Positions 28,115-36,200 of a DNA stretch of 58,013 bases are shown in pieces. Numbering within the stretch: position 1 is the first letter of the stretch; the number at the start of each line of letters is the position of its first letter. The notes beneath the pieces were generated by a model. The model was not told the DNA's origin, did not search any database, and worked only from the letters and a program-made list of their open reading frames with translations. Source of the stretch: JAPXRI01 sp033813635 (GTDB lineage: Bacteria; Bacillota; Clostridia; Oscillospirales; QAMX01); assembly GCA_033813635.1 (NCBI GenBank), contig JAPXRI010000014.1:1-58013 (forward strand), read 5' to 3'. Both the position numbers and the translations under genes were made by a program.

Positions 28115-29383
28115 CTATTCGCTTTCGCGCCTGATGTCCGCGCCGAGCGCCGAAAGCGTCTCTTCAATTTTATGGTAGCCCCTGTCGATATGCTGCGGAT
28201 TCCTTATGATTGTCTCTCCAGCGGCGCAGAGCCCTGCGATGGTCAGCGCCGCGCCGCCCCTTAAATCGCAGGCGGTGACCGCCGTCCCGCTTAAAGACTC
28301 AACCCCGGTGCATATCGCGTATTTTCCCGACACCGTAATCTTCGCGCCCATTTTGTTGAGCTCGGCCGCGTGCCTGAAGCGTCCGTCGAAGATGTTTTCC
28401 TCGAAAATCGTGCTGCCGTCGGCAATCGCCATCGGAACGCAGAGCAGCGGCTGGACGTCCGTCGGAAAGCAGGGATACGGGCCGGTTCTGACCATTCTGC
28501 CGAGGGCTCTCGGCCTCGCCGGCATCGCCGCTTTAATATAGTCCCCGCCGATCTCCAGGAGGCACCCGGCCTCCCTCAGACAGTCCGTAACCGAGGCCAG
28601 ATGCGCGGGTTCGGCGTTTTTTATCTCCAGCTCTCCGCCGGCGGCAGCCACTGCGCACAACCATGTGGCGGCGGCGATTCTGTCGGGGATCACCGTATAG
28701 GTGATGTAGGGACTGCGCCTTAACGTGGGCTCTCCCTCGATTCTGACCACCGGGCTCCCCGCCCCGCTGACCTTAAAGCCGGCGGCGTTCAGGTAATCCT
28801 GCAGCCCGGCAATCTCCGGCTCCCGCGCGGCGTTGATGATGACCGTTTCACCCCGGCACGCCGTCGCGTACAGCATCAGGTTTTCGGTCGCTCCGACGCT
28901 CGGAATGGACAGTATGATCTCTTTACCTTTTTTGTTCTGCGCCTCGCATACGAGGGTTCCGTCCCTGTCGGTTATCCTCGCGCCGAGGCTGCGGAGGCCC
29001 CATATGTGCAGGTCGATGGGCCGCGGGCCGAGCTCGCAGCCGCCCGGGCTGCAGATCTCCGCTTTTCCGCACCGCGCCAGCAGCGCGCCCATAAAGATTA
29101 TCGACGACCTGAGCTTTTGCATCATCTCGCAGGGAATCGTATGTTTTTCAAGGGTATAGCTGTCCACGATCAGCGTCTCGTTTTCGCGCCTGACGCCGCA
29201 GCCGAGATATTTTAGTATCTCAACCGTCGCTGCGACGTCCTCAAGATCCGGACAATTATGTATTACGCTGATTCCCTCTGTGAGCACAGCGGCGGCAAGC
29301 ACGGGCAATACGCCGTTTTTAGAACCCTGGAGCCTTACCGATCCAAAAAGCCTCCTGCCGCCGATTATCCTTATTTGTTCCAT
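28115..29383 (-). CDS. murA: UDP-N-acetylglucosamine 1-carboxyvinyltransferase MurA
   Basis: A 422-residue enzyme of the first committed step of peptidoglycan synthesis, transferring enolpyruvate from PEP to UDP-GlcNAc. Start EQIRIIGGRRLFGSVRLQGSKN and the catalytic loop with the fosfomycin-target Cys (SPGGCELGPRPIDLH) are conserved, as is ATENLMLYA. An Asp in place of this Cys would give resistance; here the Cys is kept. ATG at 29383 matches the family start; a TTG at 29389 has better spacing from AAAGG. It lies between murG and divIB, an arrangement seen in Clostridia clusters. Bacillota often have a second murA elsewhere. Confidence 0.96.
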   Translation of the reverse strand: MEQIRIIGGRRLFGSVRLQGSKNGVLPVLAAAVLTEGISVIHNCPDLEDVAATVEILKYLGCGVRRENETLIVDSYTLEKHTIPCEMMQKLRSSIIFMGALLARCGKAEICSPGGCELGPRPIDLHIWGLRSLGARITDRDGTLVCEAQNKKGKEIILSIPSVGATENLMLYATACRGETVIINAAREPEIAGLQDYLNAAGFKVSGAGSPVVRIEGEPTLRRSPYITYTVIPDRIAAATWLCAVAAAGGELEIKNAEPAHLASVTDCLREAGCLLEIGGDYIKAAMPARPRALGRMVRTGPYPCFPTDVQPLLCVPMAIADGSTIFEENIFDGRFRHAAELNKMGAKITVSGKYAICTGVESLSGTAVTACDLRGGAALTIAGLCAAGETIIRNPQHIDRGYHKIEETLSALGADIRRESE

Positions 29384-29466
29384 AACCAAGCATCACGCCT
29401 TTCTTCTCTGATGAAAACCGTCGCTTCATCATATGGCGATCCGCTTGAAGGTGTGAATGAGGCGTT

Positions 29467-30600
29467 CTACTTTCCGGGCTTTCCCCGGACCGCCTCGGTG
29501 ATTACGTCGTATATCCTCTCTTTCGCGTCGAACACGGCCATCGCCAGCGCGGCCTGGCTCATCGCCTTCCGCCGTTCTTTGTCCGCCAGCAGCGTTTTGA
29601 TCAGGTCGAAGAGCATTTCGGCGTTGATTTCATCCTCCTCCAGGAGTACGGCCGCACCGCGGTCGCTCAGGGCCTTCGCGTTTTTATACTGGTGGTTGTC
29701 TGCCACGTTCGGGGACGGGATAATGATCGCGGGCGCGCCCGTCGCGCAGATCTCGCTGACCGTCATCGCCCCTGCCCTGCACAAAACCAGGTCGGCGGCC
29801 GCCAGCACGGTCGGCGCGTTGTACACATATTCCCGCATGTCAATGTTTTTGTTTGCCGAAAGGTCCGCGCCGAGGCTCTTTACCAGTTCGGGCATCCACT
29901 TCCAGGAGGAGGCCCCGGTGGAGTGGATATGGCGGAACGCGCTGCCGGTTTTCGTCTCCAGCGCGATAATCTCGGCCGTGATTTTATTCATGTCCCGCGC
30001 GCCGAGGGAGCCCCACACCGAGTACACAAGGTCCCCCTCTACGCCGAGTGACTTCTTAGCCTCGTCCTTTTTAAGGAAGGCGACACCCTCTCTCAGCGGG
30101 TTGCCGGTGAAAACAAGCTTTTCCTTATCCTTGAAATATTTCGCCGCGTCCTCAAAGCCCAGCAGCACCCTGTCCGCGTACCGGGACAGCAGCCTGTTCG
30201 TCCGCCCGGGCAGCACGTTCGACTCGTGGATAATAGTCGGTATCTTGCGCTTCGAGCCCCTGTATACCGGCGGGTAGGATGCAAAGCCCCCGGTCGCGAA
30301 GATGACGTCGGGTTTGAAATCGTCGAGAATTTTGTCGATCGCCCTGATGGCCGCCTGAAGACGCCTTACCGTCCCGAGGTTGAAAACAATCGCCTTCGGG
30401 CTGAAGCTCCGCAGAAATCCGCGCATCGGAAAGGTTATCAGCTTAAAGCCGGCGTCGGCGACAAGCTTCTCCTCCATGCCGCCCGCCGCGCCTATGAAGA
30501 TGATTTCTGACGGCGGCTGCCTTTTTTTAATATATTCGGCGATCGCAATAGCCGGATTGATGTGTCCGGCGGTCCCGCCGCCCGCAATCAGAACGCGCAT
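29467..30600 (-). CDS. murG: UDP-GlcNAc:undecaprenyl-PP-MurNAc-pentapeptide GlcNAc transferase MurG
   Basis: A 377-residue GT-B glycosyltransferase (GT28) that adds GlcNAc to lipid I to form lipid II at the inner membrane face. The N-terminal loop AGGGTAGHINPAIAIAEYI and the C-terminal nucleotide-binding segment LCRAGAMTVSEICATGAPAI, followed by PSPNVADNHQYKNA, are diagnostic. It lies 34 bases after ftsW, in cluster order. Confidence 0.97.
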   Translation of the reverse strand: MRVLIAGGGTAGHINPAIAIAEYIKKRQPPSEIIFIGAAGGMEEKLVADAGFKLITFPMRGFLRSFSPKAIVFNLGTVRRLQAAIRAIDKILDDFKPDVIFATGGFASYPPVYRGSKRKIPTIIHESNVLPGRTNRLLSRYADRVLLGFEDAAKYFKDKEKLVFTGNPLREGVAFLKKDEAKKSLGVEGDLVYSVWGSLGARDMNKITAEIIALETKTGSAFRHIHSTGASSWKWMPELVKSLGADLSANKNIDMREYVYNAPTVLAAADLVLCRAGAMTVSEICATGAPAIIIPSPNVADNHQYKNAKALSDRGAAVLLEEDEINAEMLFDLIKTLLADKERRKAMSQAALAMAVFDAKERIYDVITEAVRGKPGK

Positions 30601-30634
30601 CCCTAAAACTACCTCTTTCCTGCCGCTTTAAAAG

Positions 30635-31996
30635 CTATTCTTTCCCCGTTCGCATCTGTCTCGACACACTCAGCACAAGCCCCATCTCCGCCAGCTGCAG
30701 CGCCAGCGACGTGCCGCCGTAGCTGAAAAACGGCAGCGACACGCCGGTGACCGGCATCGTATTGGTCACCACCGCGATGTTCATAAACGTCTGCAGCGCC
30801 AGAAGCGTCGTGATCCCGCAGGCCAGCAGCCCGCCGAACTTATCCGCCGCGTGGGCCGAAATCCAATAGCCCCGGGCGATCAGCGCGACGAACAGGCATA
30901 TAAGCAGAACCGCGCCCACAAGCCCGAGCTCCTCGCAGACAATCGAGAACACATAGTCGTTCTGGGACTCAGGAAGGTAGAGCTGCTTTTGCCTGCTCTG
31001 CCCCAGGCCGAGCCCGAAGATGCCGCCGGACGCGATCGCGTAGAGCGACTGAATCGTCTGGTAGCCGAGATTCGACGGGTCCGAAAACGGGTCGCGCCAC
31101 ACCGAAATCCGCGCCCGGACATAGTCGAACGCGCTGATTTTCGACACGGCCAACGCGACGATCCCTGCGCCTGAGAGCCCGATCCCGCCCAGCCAGACGA
31201 CATTCGCGCCCGCGATAAACGCGATAACAGCGGCCGTCAGCGTCACGAGAATCGTCGCCGACAGGTGCTTTTGCAGCAGCAAAAACGGGAGAATCATGCC
31301 GAGCACGCCGATAAGAGGCCCTATTCCCCAGGAAAACTTCTTGATTCTCTGGCCGGCGACGGAGTAAATCCACGCCAGCATCATAATAACGGCGAGCTTG
31401 GCTACCTCAGAGGGCTGGAAGTTCAGCCCTCCGATTATAATCCAGCGCTTCGCGCCGTTAGACTCCCTGCCCATCACCAAAACCAGCACGAGCAGCGCTA
31501 TCGCGACCGCGAAAAAAAGCGGGATCCACTTTTTCAGTCTGTTATAATCGAAATATGTCAGAAAGACCATCGCGCCGAAGCCGAGACCGGCCGCGAGAAG
31601 CTGCCGGTTGATCAGCTTATAAGGCGTGCCGTAGTCATTTATCGACCACGCGTAGCTCGCGGAGAACATCATCACCAGCCCGAAGCATAAAAGCCCGAAC
31701 ACCAGCATGAAAAACGGCGCGTCGGCGGGGAAAAACTTCACCTTTCTCTTCGCCACCGCCTCGTTTTTGGAACGCAGCAGCTCGTCGATTTTGGCCTCTC
31801 CCACCGTTCCGTCCTTCGGCAGCGAGTCAACCCCCGCGGACGCGAAGGCCTCGTTCGCGGCGCGCCGGTAGGCCCTGTCGGGCTCGGACCGGACTGGGAG
31901 CTCAGCGGTTTTGGAATGCCTCGCCTGCCCCGGCCTGATATTCGATTTCAGTCTGTCGTATTCCGCGTGCGCCGTGGTGCGCTTTCCTCTGTCCAT
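30635..31996 (-). CDS. ftsW: SEDS peptidoglycan polymerase FtsW/SpoVE
   Basis: A 453-residue SEDS-family glycosyltransferase that polymerises lipid II with its partner class B PBP. A cytoplasmic N-terminal extension of about 95 residues, rich in Arg, Lys and Ala, precedes ten membrane segments; SpoVE itself is about 366 residues, so the extension is unusual. Conserved segments include KRWIIIGGLNFQPSEVAKLA, KHLSATILVTLTA, PESQNDYVFSIVCEELG and PVTGVSLPFFSYGG. The ATG at 31996 is the first in a good context (GAGG upstream). FtsW and SpoVE cannot be separated by sequence alone; position next to murG fits either. The partner PBP is probably the SpoVD/FtsI protein of the same cluster. Confidence 0.93.
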   Translation of the reverse strand: MDRGKRTTAHAEYDRLKSNIRPGQARHSKTAELPVRSEPDRAYRRAANEAFASAGVDSLPKDGTVGEAKIDELLRSKNEAVAKRKVKFFPADAPFFMLVFGLLCFGLVMMFSASYAWSINDYGTPYKLINRQLLAAGLGFGAMVFLTYFDYNRLKKWIPLFFAVAIALLVLVLVMGRESNGAKRWIIIGGLNFQPSEVAKLAVIMMLAWIYSVAGQRIKKFSWGIGPLIGVLGMILPFLLLQKHLSATILVTLTAAVIAFIAGANVVWLGGIGLSGAGIVALAVSKISAFDYVRARISVWRDPFSDPSNLGYQTIQSLYAIASGGIFGLGLGQSRQKQLYLPESQNDYVFSIVCEELGLVGAVLLICLFVALIARGYWISAHAADKFGGLLACGITTLLALQTFMNIAVVTNTMPVTGVSLPFFSYGGTSLALQLAEMGLVLSVSRQMRTGKE

Positions 31997-32027
31997 CGCA
32001 AAGCCATCCTCTAAAAACAACTAAATT

Positions 32028-33011
32028 CTAAAATGCCCAATAAACGGAAACAAGACAAAGTACCGCGGTTATCCCCGTAAAAACTGCGAATATTTTCTTT
32101 TCCGACCAGCCGCTGAGCTCGAAGTGGTGGTGAATCGGCGACATCTTGAACAGCCGCTTGCCCTTTGTTATCTTGAACCAGCCCACCTGCAGCACAACCG
32201 ATACCGCCTCGGCGAAATAGACAAAGCCCACGACGATTAATATAAGCGGCTTGTTCAGCGCGTAGGCGAGCCCCGCCACCGTTCCGCCCAGAAACAGCGA
32301 GCCGGTGTCGCCCATGAACACCTTGGCCGGGTTGAAATTGAAAATCAGAAAGCCCAGCAGCGCGCCCAGCAGCGCCGCCGCATAGACCGACAGCCCGGCA
32401 AACGCACTGCCGAGGGCCGCCGACGCGATCAGAAAATAGACCATCACCGGAATCGTGACGCCGGTCGCCAGCCCGTCGATTCCGTCGGTCAGATTGACGG
32501 CATTCACGGTGAAGATGATGAACAGCGAGGAGAAAACGTAGGAGACGATCGGCGAGGGCGTAAAGCTAACCCCCAAAAACGGTATGATGTACTCCCCTAC
32601 AAATATGCCCATCTTCCTCATAATATATAAAAACACAACGGTCACCGCGGTCTGCAGCACCAGCTTTTGAATCACCGTAAGCCCGAGGTTCCGTTTTTTC
32701 GCTATCTTCTCATAATCATCAAGAAATCCGATCAGCCCGCAGGAAACCGCCATAAAAAGCACCGACAGCGGCGCGGCCGCGCCGGAATTTCTTTTCAGGA
32801 TCAGGAAAACGAAGAGCACAACCGCCAGCGCGGCGATGAAGATCAGCCCGCCCATCACCGGCGTGCCCTCCTTGGTCTTGTGCCAGTTCGGGCCGACCTC
32901 TCTGATATGCTGTCCGAGCTTCGCCTTTCTCAGTATCGGAATTATAATCAGCCCGGCTACGATCGCGAGTATAAATGCGGATACCGCCGCGGCAATCAAA
33001 ACATAATCCAT
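32028..33011 (-). CDS. mraY: Phospho-MurNAc-pentapeptide transferase MraY
   Basis: A polytopic enzyme of 327 residues that transfers phospho-MurNAc-pentapeptide to undecaprenyl phosphate, making lipid I. Catalytic segments are GFLDDYEK, NLTDGIDGLATG, MGDTGSLFLGG and the HHH motif in MSPIHHHFELSGWSE. There are about ten membrane helices. ATG at 33011 matches the family but lacks a ribosome binding site; GTG at 33023, which overlaps the murF stop and follows GGGAAGGG, is a credible coupled start. murD, normally next, is missing: ftsW begins 31 bases later. Confidence 0.96.
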   Translation of the reverse strand: MDYVLIAAAVSAFILAIVAGLIIIPILRKAKLGQHIREVGPNWHKTKEGTPVMGGLIFIAALAVVLFVFLILKRNSGAAAPLSVLFMAVSCGLIGFLDDYEKIAKKRNLGLTVIQKLVLQTAVTVVFLYIMRKMGIFVGEYIIPFLGVSFTPSPIVSYVFSSLFIIFTVNAVNLTDGIDGLATGVTIPVMVYFLIASAALGSAFAGLSVYAAALLGALLGFLIFNFNPAKVFMGDTGSLFLGGTVAGLAYALNKPLILIVVGFVYFAEAVSVVLQVGWFKITKGKRLFKMSPIHHHFELSGWSEKKIFAVFTGITAVLCLVSVYWAF

Positions 33012-33022
33012 TCTATCAAGCA

Positions 33023-34432
33023 CTACCCTTCCCTGTCCTCGCATTCAAATCCGCCAAGCGACATCGCGGCGTATCTCTTTATCAGCTCTTCCATGCGCAT
33101 CCCGCGGCTGCCTTTGACCAGCAGTACGTCCCCGTCCCGCAGCAGCCCCTTTAAAAGCTCCGGCGCCGCTTCCCTTTCGGGCGTATATATTTTATCGGGC
33201 GCCATACCGGCCTCTTTTGCGCCGAAAGCCACCTCGCGTGAAAAGCTCCCTACCGCGACGACGATATCCGCGGCCTCCGCCGCTTCCCCGCCCAGCTCCC
33301 GGTGGGCCTTCGCCGAGTAGTCGCCCAGCTCGAGCATATCGCCCAGCAGCGCGACCTTTCTCCTTGGAAAGCTGTTTAAAACCGCGAGAGCCGCCCGCAT
33401 CGAGTCGGGATTGGCGTTATAGCAGTCCTCGATTACGGTGACCTCGCCGAGCGTGTAAATTCTCTGCCGCATCCCCTCGGGGCCGACTGTTTTCAGCGCC
33501 TCCGCCGCGGCCTCCGCGTTGACTCCCGCGCAGAGCCCCACCGCGAACGCCGCGAGGGCGTTGTAGATGTTGTGCTTACCCGCGAGGATCGTCTCCGCTT
33601 TGACCTTTCCGCCGGGGTAGACAATCACAAAGCGCGAGCCCTCGCTGCCGCTCTCGATGTTTACGGCGCGCACCTCCGCCGACGGGTTTTCCACCCCGTA
33701 GTACACCCGGTGAAAGCCCTCGCTCTCCGGGCAGAATTTTAAGTACTCGTCGTCCCCGTTTAAAACGATGTCCCCGCCCGGTCGCAGACCGTCGAGCAGC
33801 TCGAGCTTTGCCTTTCTGATGTTTTCCCTCGAGCCGAGAAACTCGATATGCGAGGTGCCGATGTTGGTAATCAGCCCGATGTCCGGGCGCGCGAGCAGGG
33901 AAAGCCGGGATATCTCCCCCGCGTGGGACATGCCCATCTCCACTACGGCCGCGCCGTAGCTCTCGTCAAGCTCCAGCAGCGTCAGCGGAACTCCGATCTC
34001 GTTGTTCAGATTGCCCGCCGTCTTCAGCGTTTTGCAGCGCGCCGACAGCACCGCCGCGGTCATTTCCTTCGTGGTCGTCTTGCCGACGCTTCCGGTCAGC
34101 GCCACCGTGACGGGTGAAAAAAGCCTCCGGTATCCCCCGGCAAGCCGGGTAAGCGCCTGCCTTGTGTCCTTCACCACAATAACCGGCTTCTCCCCCGCAT
34201 ACTCCTTGTGTGAAATTGCCGCCGCCGCGCCGGACGCGAGGGCCGAGTCGATAAAGTCGTGCCCGTCGTACCTCTCGCCCTTGAGAGCGATATAGAGACA
34301 GCCCTTTGCGATCGCCCGCGAGTCCCGGGAGACCCCTTTTACCGTGAAATCCGGGCCGTTTACCCTAATGACAAAATCGCCGCCGTCATCGTTTAGAAGC
34401 GAGAGGAGCTCGCTTCGCGAAAGTTTTCTCAT
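33023..34432 (-). CDS. murF: UDP-MurNAc-tripeptide:D-Ala-D-Ala ligase MurF
   Basis: A 469-residue Mur ligase that adds D-Ala-D-Ala in an ATP-dependent reaction in the cytoplasm. The ATP loop ALTGSVGKTTTKEM, the substrate segment TAGNLNNEIGVPLTLL and the C-terminal VLLVKGSRGMRMEE are clear. The ATG at 34432 is the first plausible start; GGAG is very close to it, so translation may be coupled to murE, whose stop is 62 bases upstream. Its 3' end overlaps the possible GTG start of mraY. Confidence 0.96.
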   Translation of the reverse strand: MRKLSRSELLSLLNDDGGDFVIRVNGPDFTVKGVSRDSRAIAKGCLYIALKGERYDGHDFIDSALASGAAAAISHKEYAGEKPVIVVKDTRQALTRLAGGYRRLFSPVTVALTGSVGKTTTKEMTAAVLSARCKTLKTAGNLNNEIGVPLTLLELDESYGAAVVEMGMSHAGEISRLSLLARPDIGLITNIGTSHIEFLGSRENIRKAKLELLDGLRPGGDIVLNGDDEYLKFCPESEGFHRVYYGVENPSAEVRAVNIESGSEGSRFVIVYPGGKVKAETILAGKHNIYNALAAFAVGLCAGVNAEAAAEALKTVGPEGMRQRIYTLGEVTVIEDCYNANPDSMRAALAVLNSFPRRKVALLGDMLELGDYSAKAHRELGGEAAEAADIVVAVGSFSREVAFGAKEAGMAPDKIYTPEREAAPELLKGLLRDGDVLLVKGSRGMRMEELIKRYAAMSLGGFECEDREG

Positions 34433-34494
34433 ACTCCATTGCCGCGAACCGCCGAAATTTCGCCCGGTTTGCCCTTTCAAATCAGATTTACACG

Positions 34495-35931
34495 CTAAAA
34501 CAGATGCTCGCACACGATCTCGCGCTCGTCGAAATGGTGCTTCACGCCGCCGATATCCTGATAGGTCTCGTGGCCCTTTCCGGCGAGCAGCACCAAATCC
34601 CCCGGGCGGGCGATGTCCAGGGCGTGCCCGATCGCCTCTTTTCTGTTTACGATCACCGTGTGGTTTTTCCCGGTCATGCCGGCGAGTATATCGTTGATGA
34701 TGGCCTCGGGGTCCTCCGTCCTCGGGTTATCCGAGGTCACGACGCAGACGTCCGACAACGTCTCCGCGATTTTCCCCATAAGCGGCCGCTTTGATTTATC
34801 CCTGTCCCCGCCGCAGCCGAACAGCGTGATTATCCTGCCCGGCGTGAATGCGCGCACGGTTTTCAGGATGTTTTCAAGCGAGTCCGGCGTATGTGCGTAG
34901 TCTATCATAACCGTGTAGTCCTTGTCAATTCGGAGGACCTCCGCCCTGCCGCACACGCCCTGCGCCTTCTCGAGCCCCTTCGCGATCTCCTCGAAGCCGA
35001 GGCCGAGGACGGAGCACAGGCCTATCGCCGCCAGCGCGTTGTACACCGAGAACATGCCCGGAATACCCAGCTTCATCCTGCGGATCCGCGCGGTTGAGAG
35101 GGCCTCAAACTCCACCGAGCCCGGATTCAGGCGGATGTTCTTCGCCACAAGATCCGCCTCGTTTTTGCGTGCGGAATAGGTGAGAACGCCGCCAGCGGCC
35201 GATTTTTTCATCAGCTCCGCGTAATCGGCGTCTATGTTGATAACGGAATTTTTCGCCATGCCGAAAAGCTTCGACTTGGCGGCGGCATAAGAGTCCATAT
35301 CTTTGTGGTAGTTCAGATGGTCCAGCGTTAGGTTGGTAAACGCGGCCGCTTCGAATTCGAGTCCGTCCACCCTTCCCAGCGCCAGCGCGTGGGACGAGAC
35401 CTCCATTACGCAGTACTCGCAGCCGGCCTTCACCATATCGGAGAAACAGCCGTTAAGCTCCGGCGGCTCCGGCGTCGTCGCGCTGCTCTCCCGCCTTTCC
35501 GACCCGATCAGAATCTTGTTTGTGCCGATCAGTCCGCAGCGCAGGCCGTTTTCCTCAAGGATGGTGCGGACAAGGTGCGTAACCGTGGTTTTGCCCTTGG
35601 TACCCGTGACGCCGATCAGCTTCAGCTTCCGCGCCGGGTGACCCGCCAAATTCTCCGCGATCAGCGCGTAGGCGTGCTCGGCGTTCTCGACGCGGACATA
35701 TGGCAGGCTTTCGTCGCAGTCTGCGTCCGTGACGACGCATACCGCCCCCGCGTCCACCGCGGAAGGAGCGTATTTTATACCGTGCACACCCGAATCCGCC
35801 CCCATCATCGCGGCGAAAATACCGTCCCTGGAGACTTTTCTGCTGTTGTTTGAAACCGAGACAACCTCTATGTCCATATCGCAGTTGCGCGCGACGATGT
35901 CAATACCCTTAAGCGCCTCAGATAATTTCAT
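34495..35931 (-). CDS. murE: UDP-MurNAc-tripeptide synthetase MurE, DAP type
   Basis: A 478-residue Mur ligase that adds the third stem-peptide residue. The ATP loop is GVTGTKGKTTVTHL and the recognition motif is DNPRTEDP; DNPR is the form specific for meso-diaminopimelate rather than Lys, so the organism probably has DAP-type peptidoglycan. Other conserved parts are SSHALALGRVDG and MIDYAHTPDSL. It starts after a 269-base structured spacer behind spoVD and begins the downstream half of the cluster. Confidence 0.96.
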   Translation of the reverse strand: MKLSEALKGIDIVARNCDMDIEVVSVSNNSRKVSRDGIFAAMMGADSGVHGIKYAPSAVDAGAVCVVTDADCDESLPYVRVENAEHAYALIAENLAGHPARKLKLIGVTGTKGKTTVTHLVRTILEENGLRCGLIGTNKILIGSERRESSATTPEPPELNGCFSDMVKAGCEYCVMEVSSHALALGRVDGLEFEAAAFTNLTLDHLNYHKDMDSYAAAKSKLFGMAKNSVINIDADYAELMKKSAAGGVLTYSARKNEADLVAKNIRLNPGSVEFEALSTARIRRMKLGIPGMFSVYNALAAIGLCSVLGLGFEEIAKGLEKAQGVCGRAEVLRIDKDYTVMIDYAHTPDSLENILKTVRAFTPGRIITLFGCGGDRDKSKRPLMGKIAETLSDVCVVTSDNPRTEDPEAIINDILAGMTGKNHTVIVNRKEAIGHALDIARPGDLVLLAGKGHETYQDIGGVKHHFDEREIVCEHLF

Positions 35932-36200
35932 TCAACCGACCCCCGGTTCTTGTGTAATGTTTTTATATTAATAAAATGTATAGCTGTTTGCATGCTGCAA
36001 GGTTTCCGCCCAGCCCGTCCCCAGGTTACAACCCGATCAGAAAAACCGTGATTCGGCCCCTGAAAGGGGCCGATGTCTACCCGTCGAATTTGGGCAGACA
36101 AACGGTTTTTCCAATGGCACGCGTTTCACGGCGCAGCCGGGAAATGCGTTGCCTAACGGACAAGCGGTTTTTCCATGGAAATTCGGCAAAGCCGAATTTC
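35932..36200. other. Structured spoVD-murE spacer with nested hairpins and imperfect direct repeat
   Basis: A 269-base gene-free spacer inside the wall cluster. An outer 10-bp stem (36040-36049 with 36102-36111) encloses two hairpins: an 8-bp stem with a three-base loop (36054-36061 with 36065-36072) and a tgtct-ccc/ggg-agaca hairpin (36074-36100). Only a few unpaired bases join them, giving a compact three-way junction on either strand. A copy of the right flank (ACAAACGGTTTTTCCAATGG, from 36099) recurs from 36160 as ACAAGCGGTTTTTCCATGG. A perfect 11-bp hairpin (36177-36187 with 36191-36201) ends at the spoVD stop. It may be a processing/attenuation RNA element or a small repeat insertion. 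The rest holds only AT-rich sequence upstream of murE. Confidence 0.6.

Noticed and set aside
36090..36180. The repeated CGGTTTTTCC-ATGG blocks as a CRISPR array
   Set aside because: There are only two imperfect copies at one spacing, embedded in longer hairpins; no cas genes are nearby.
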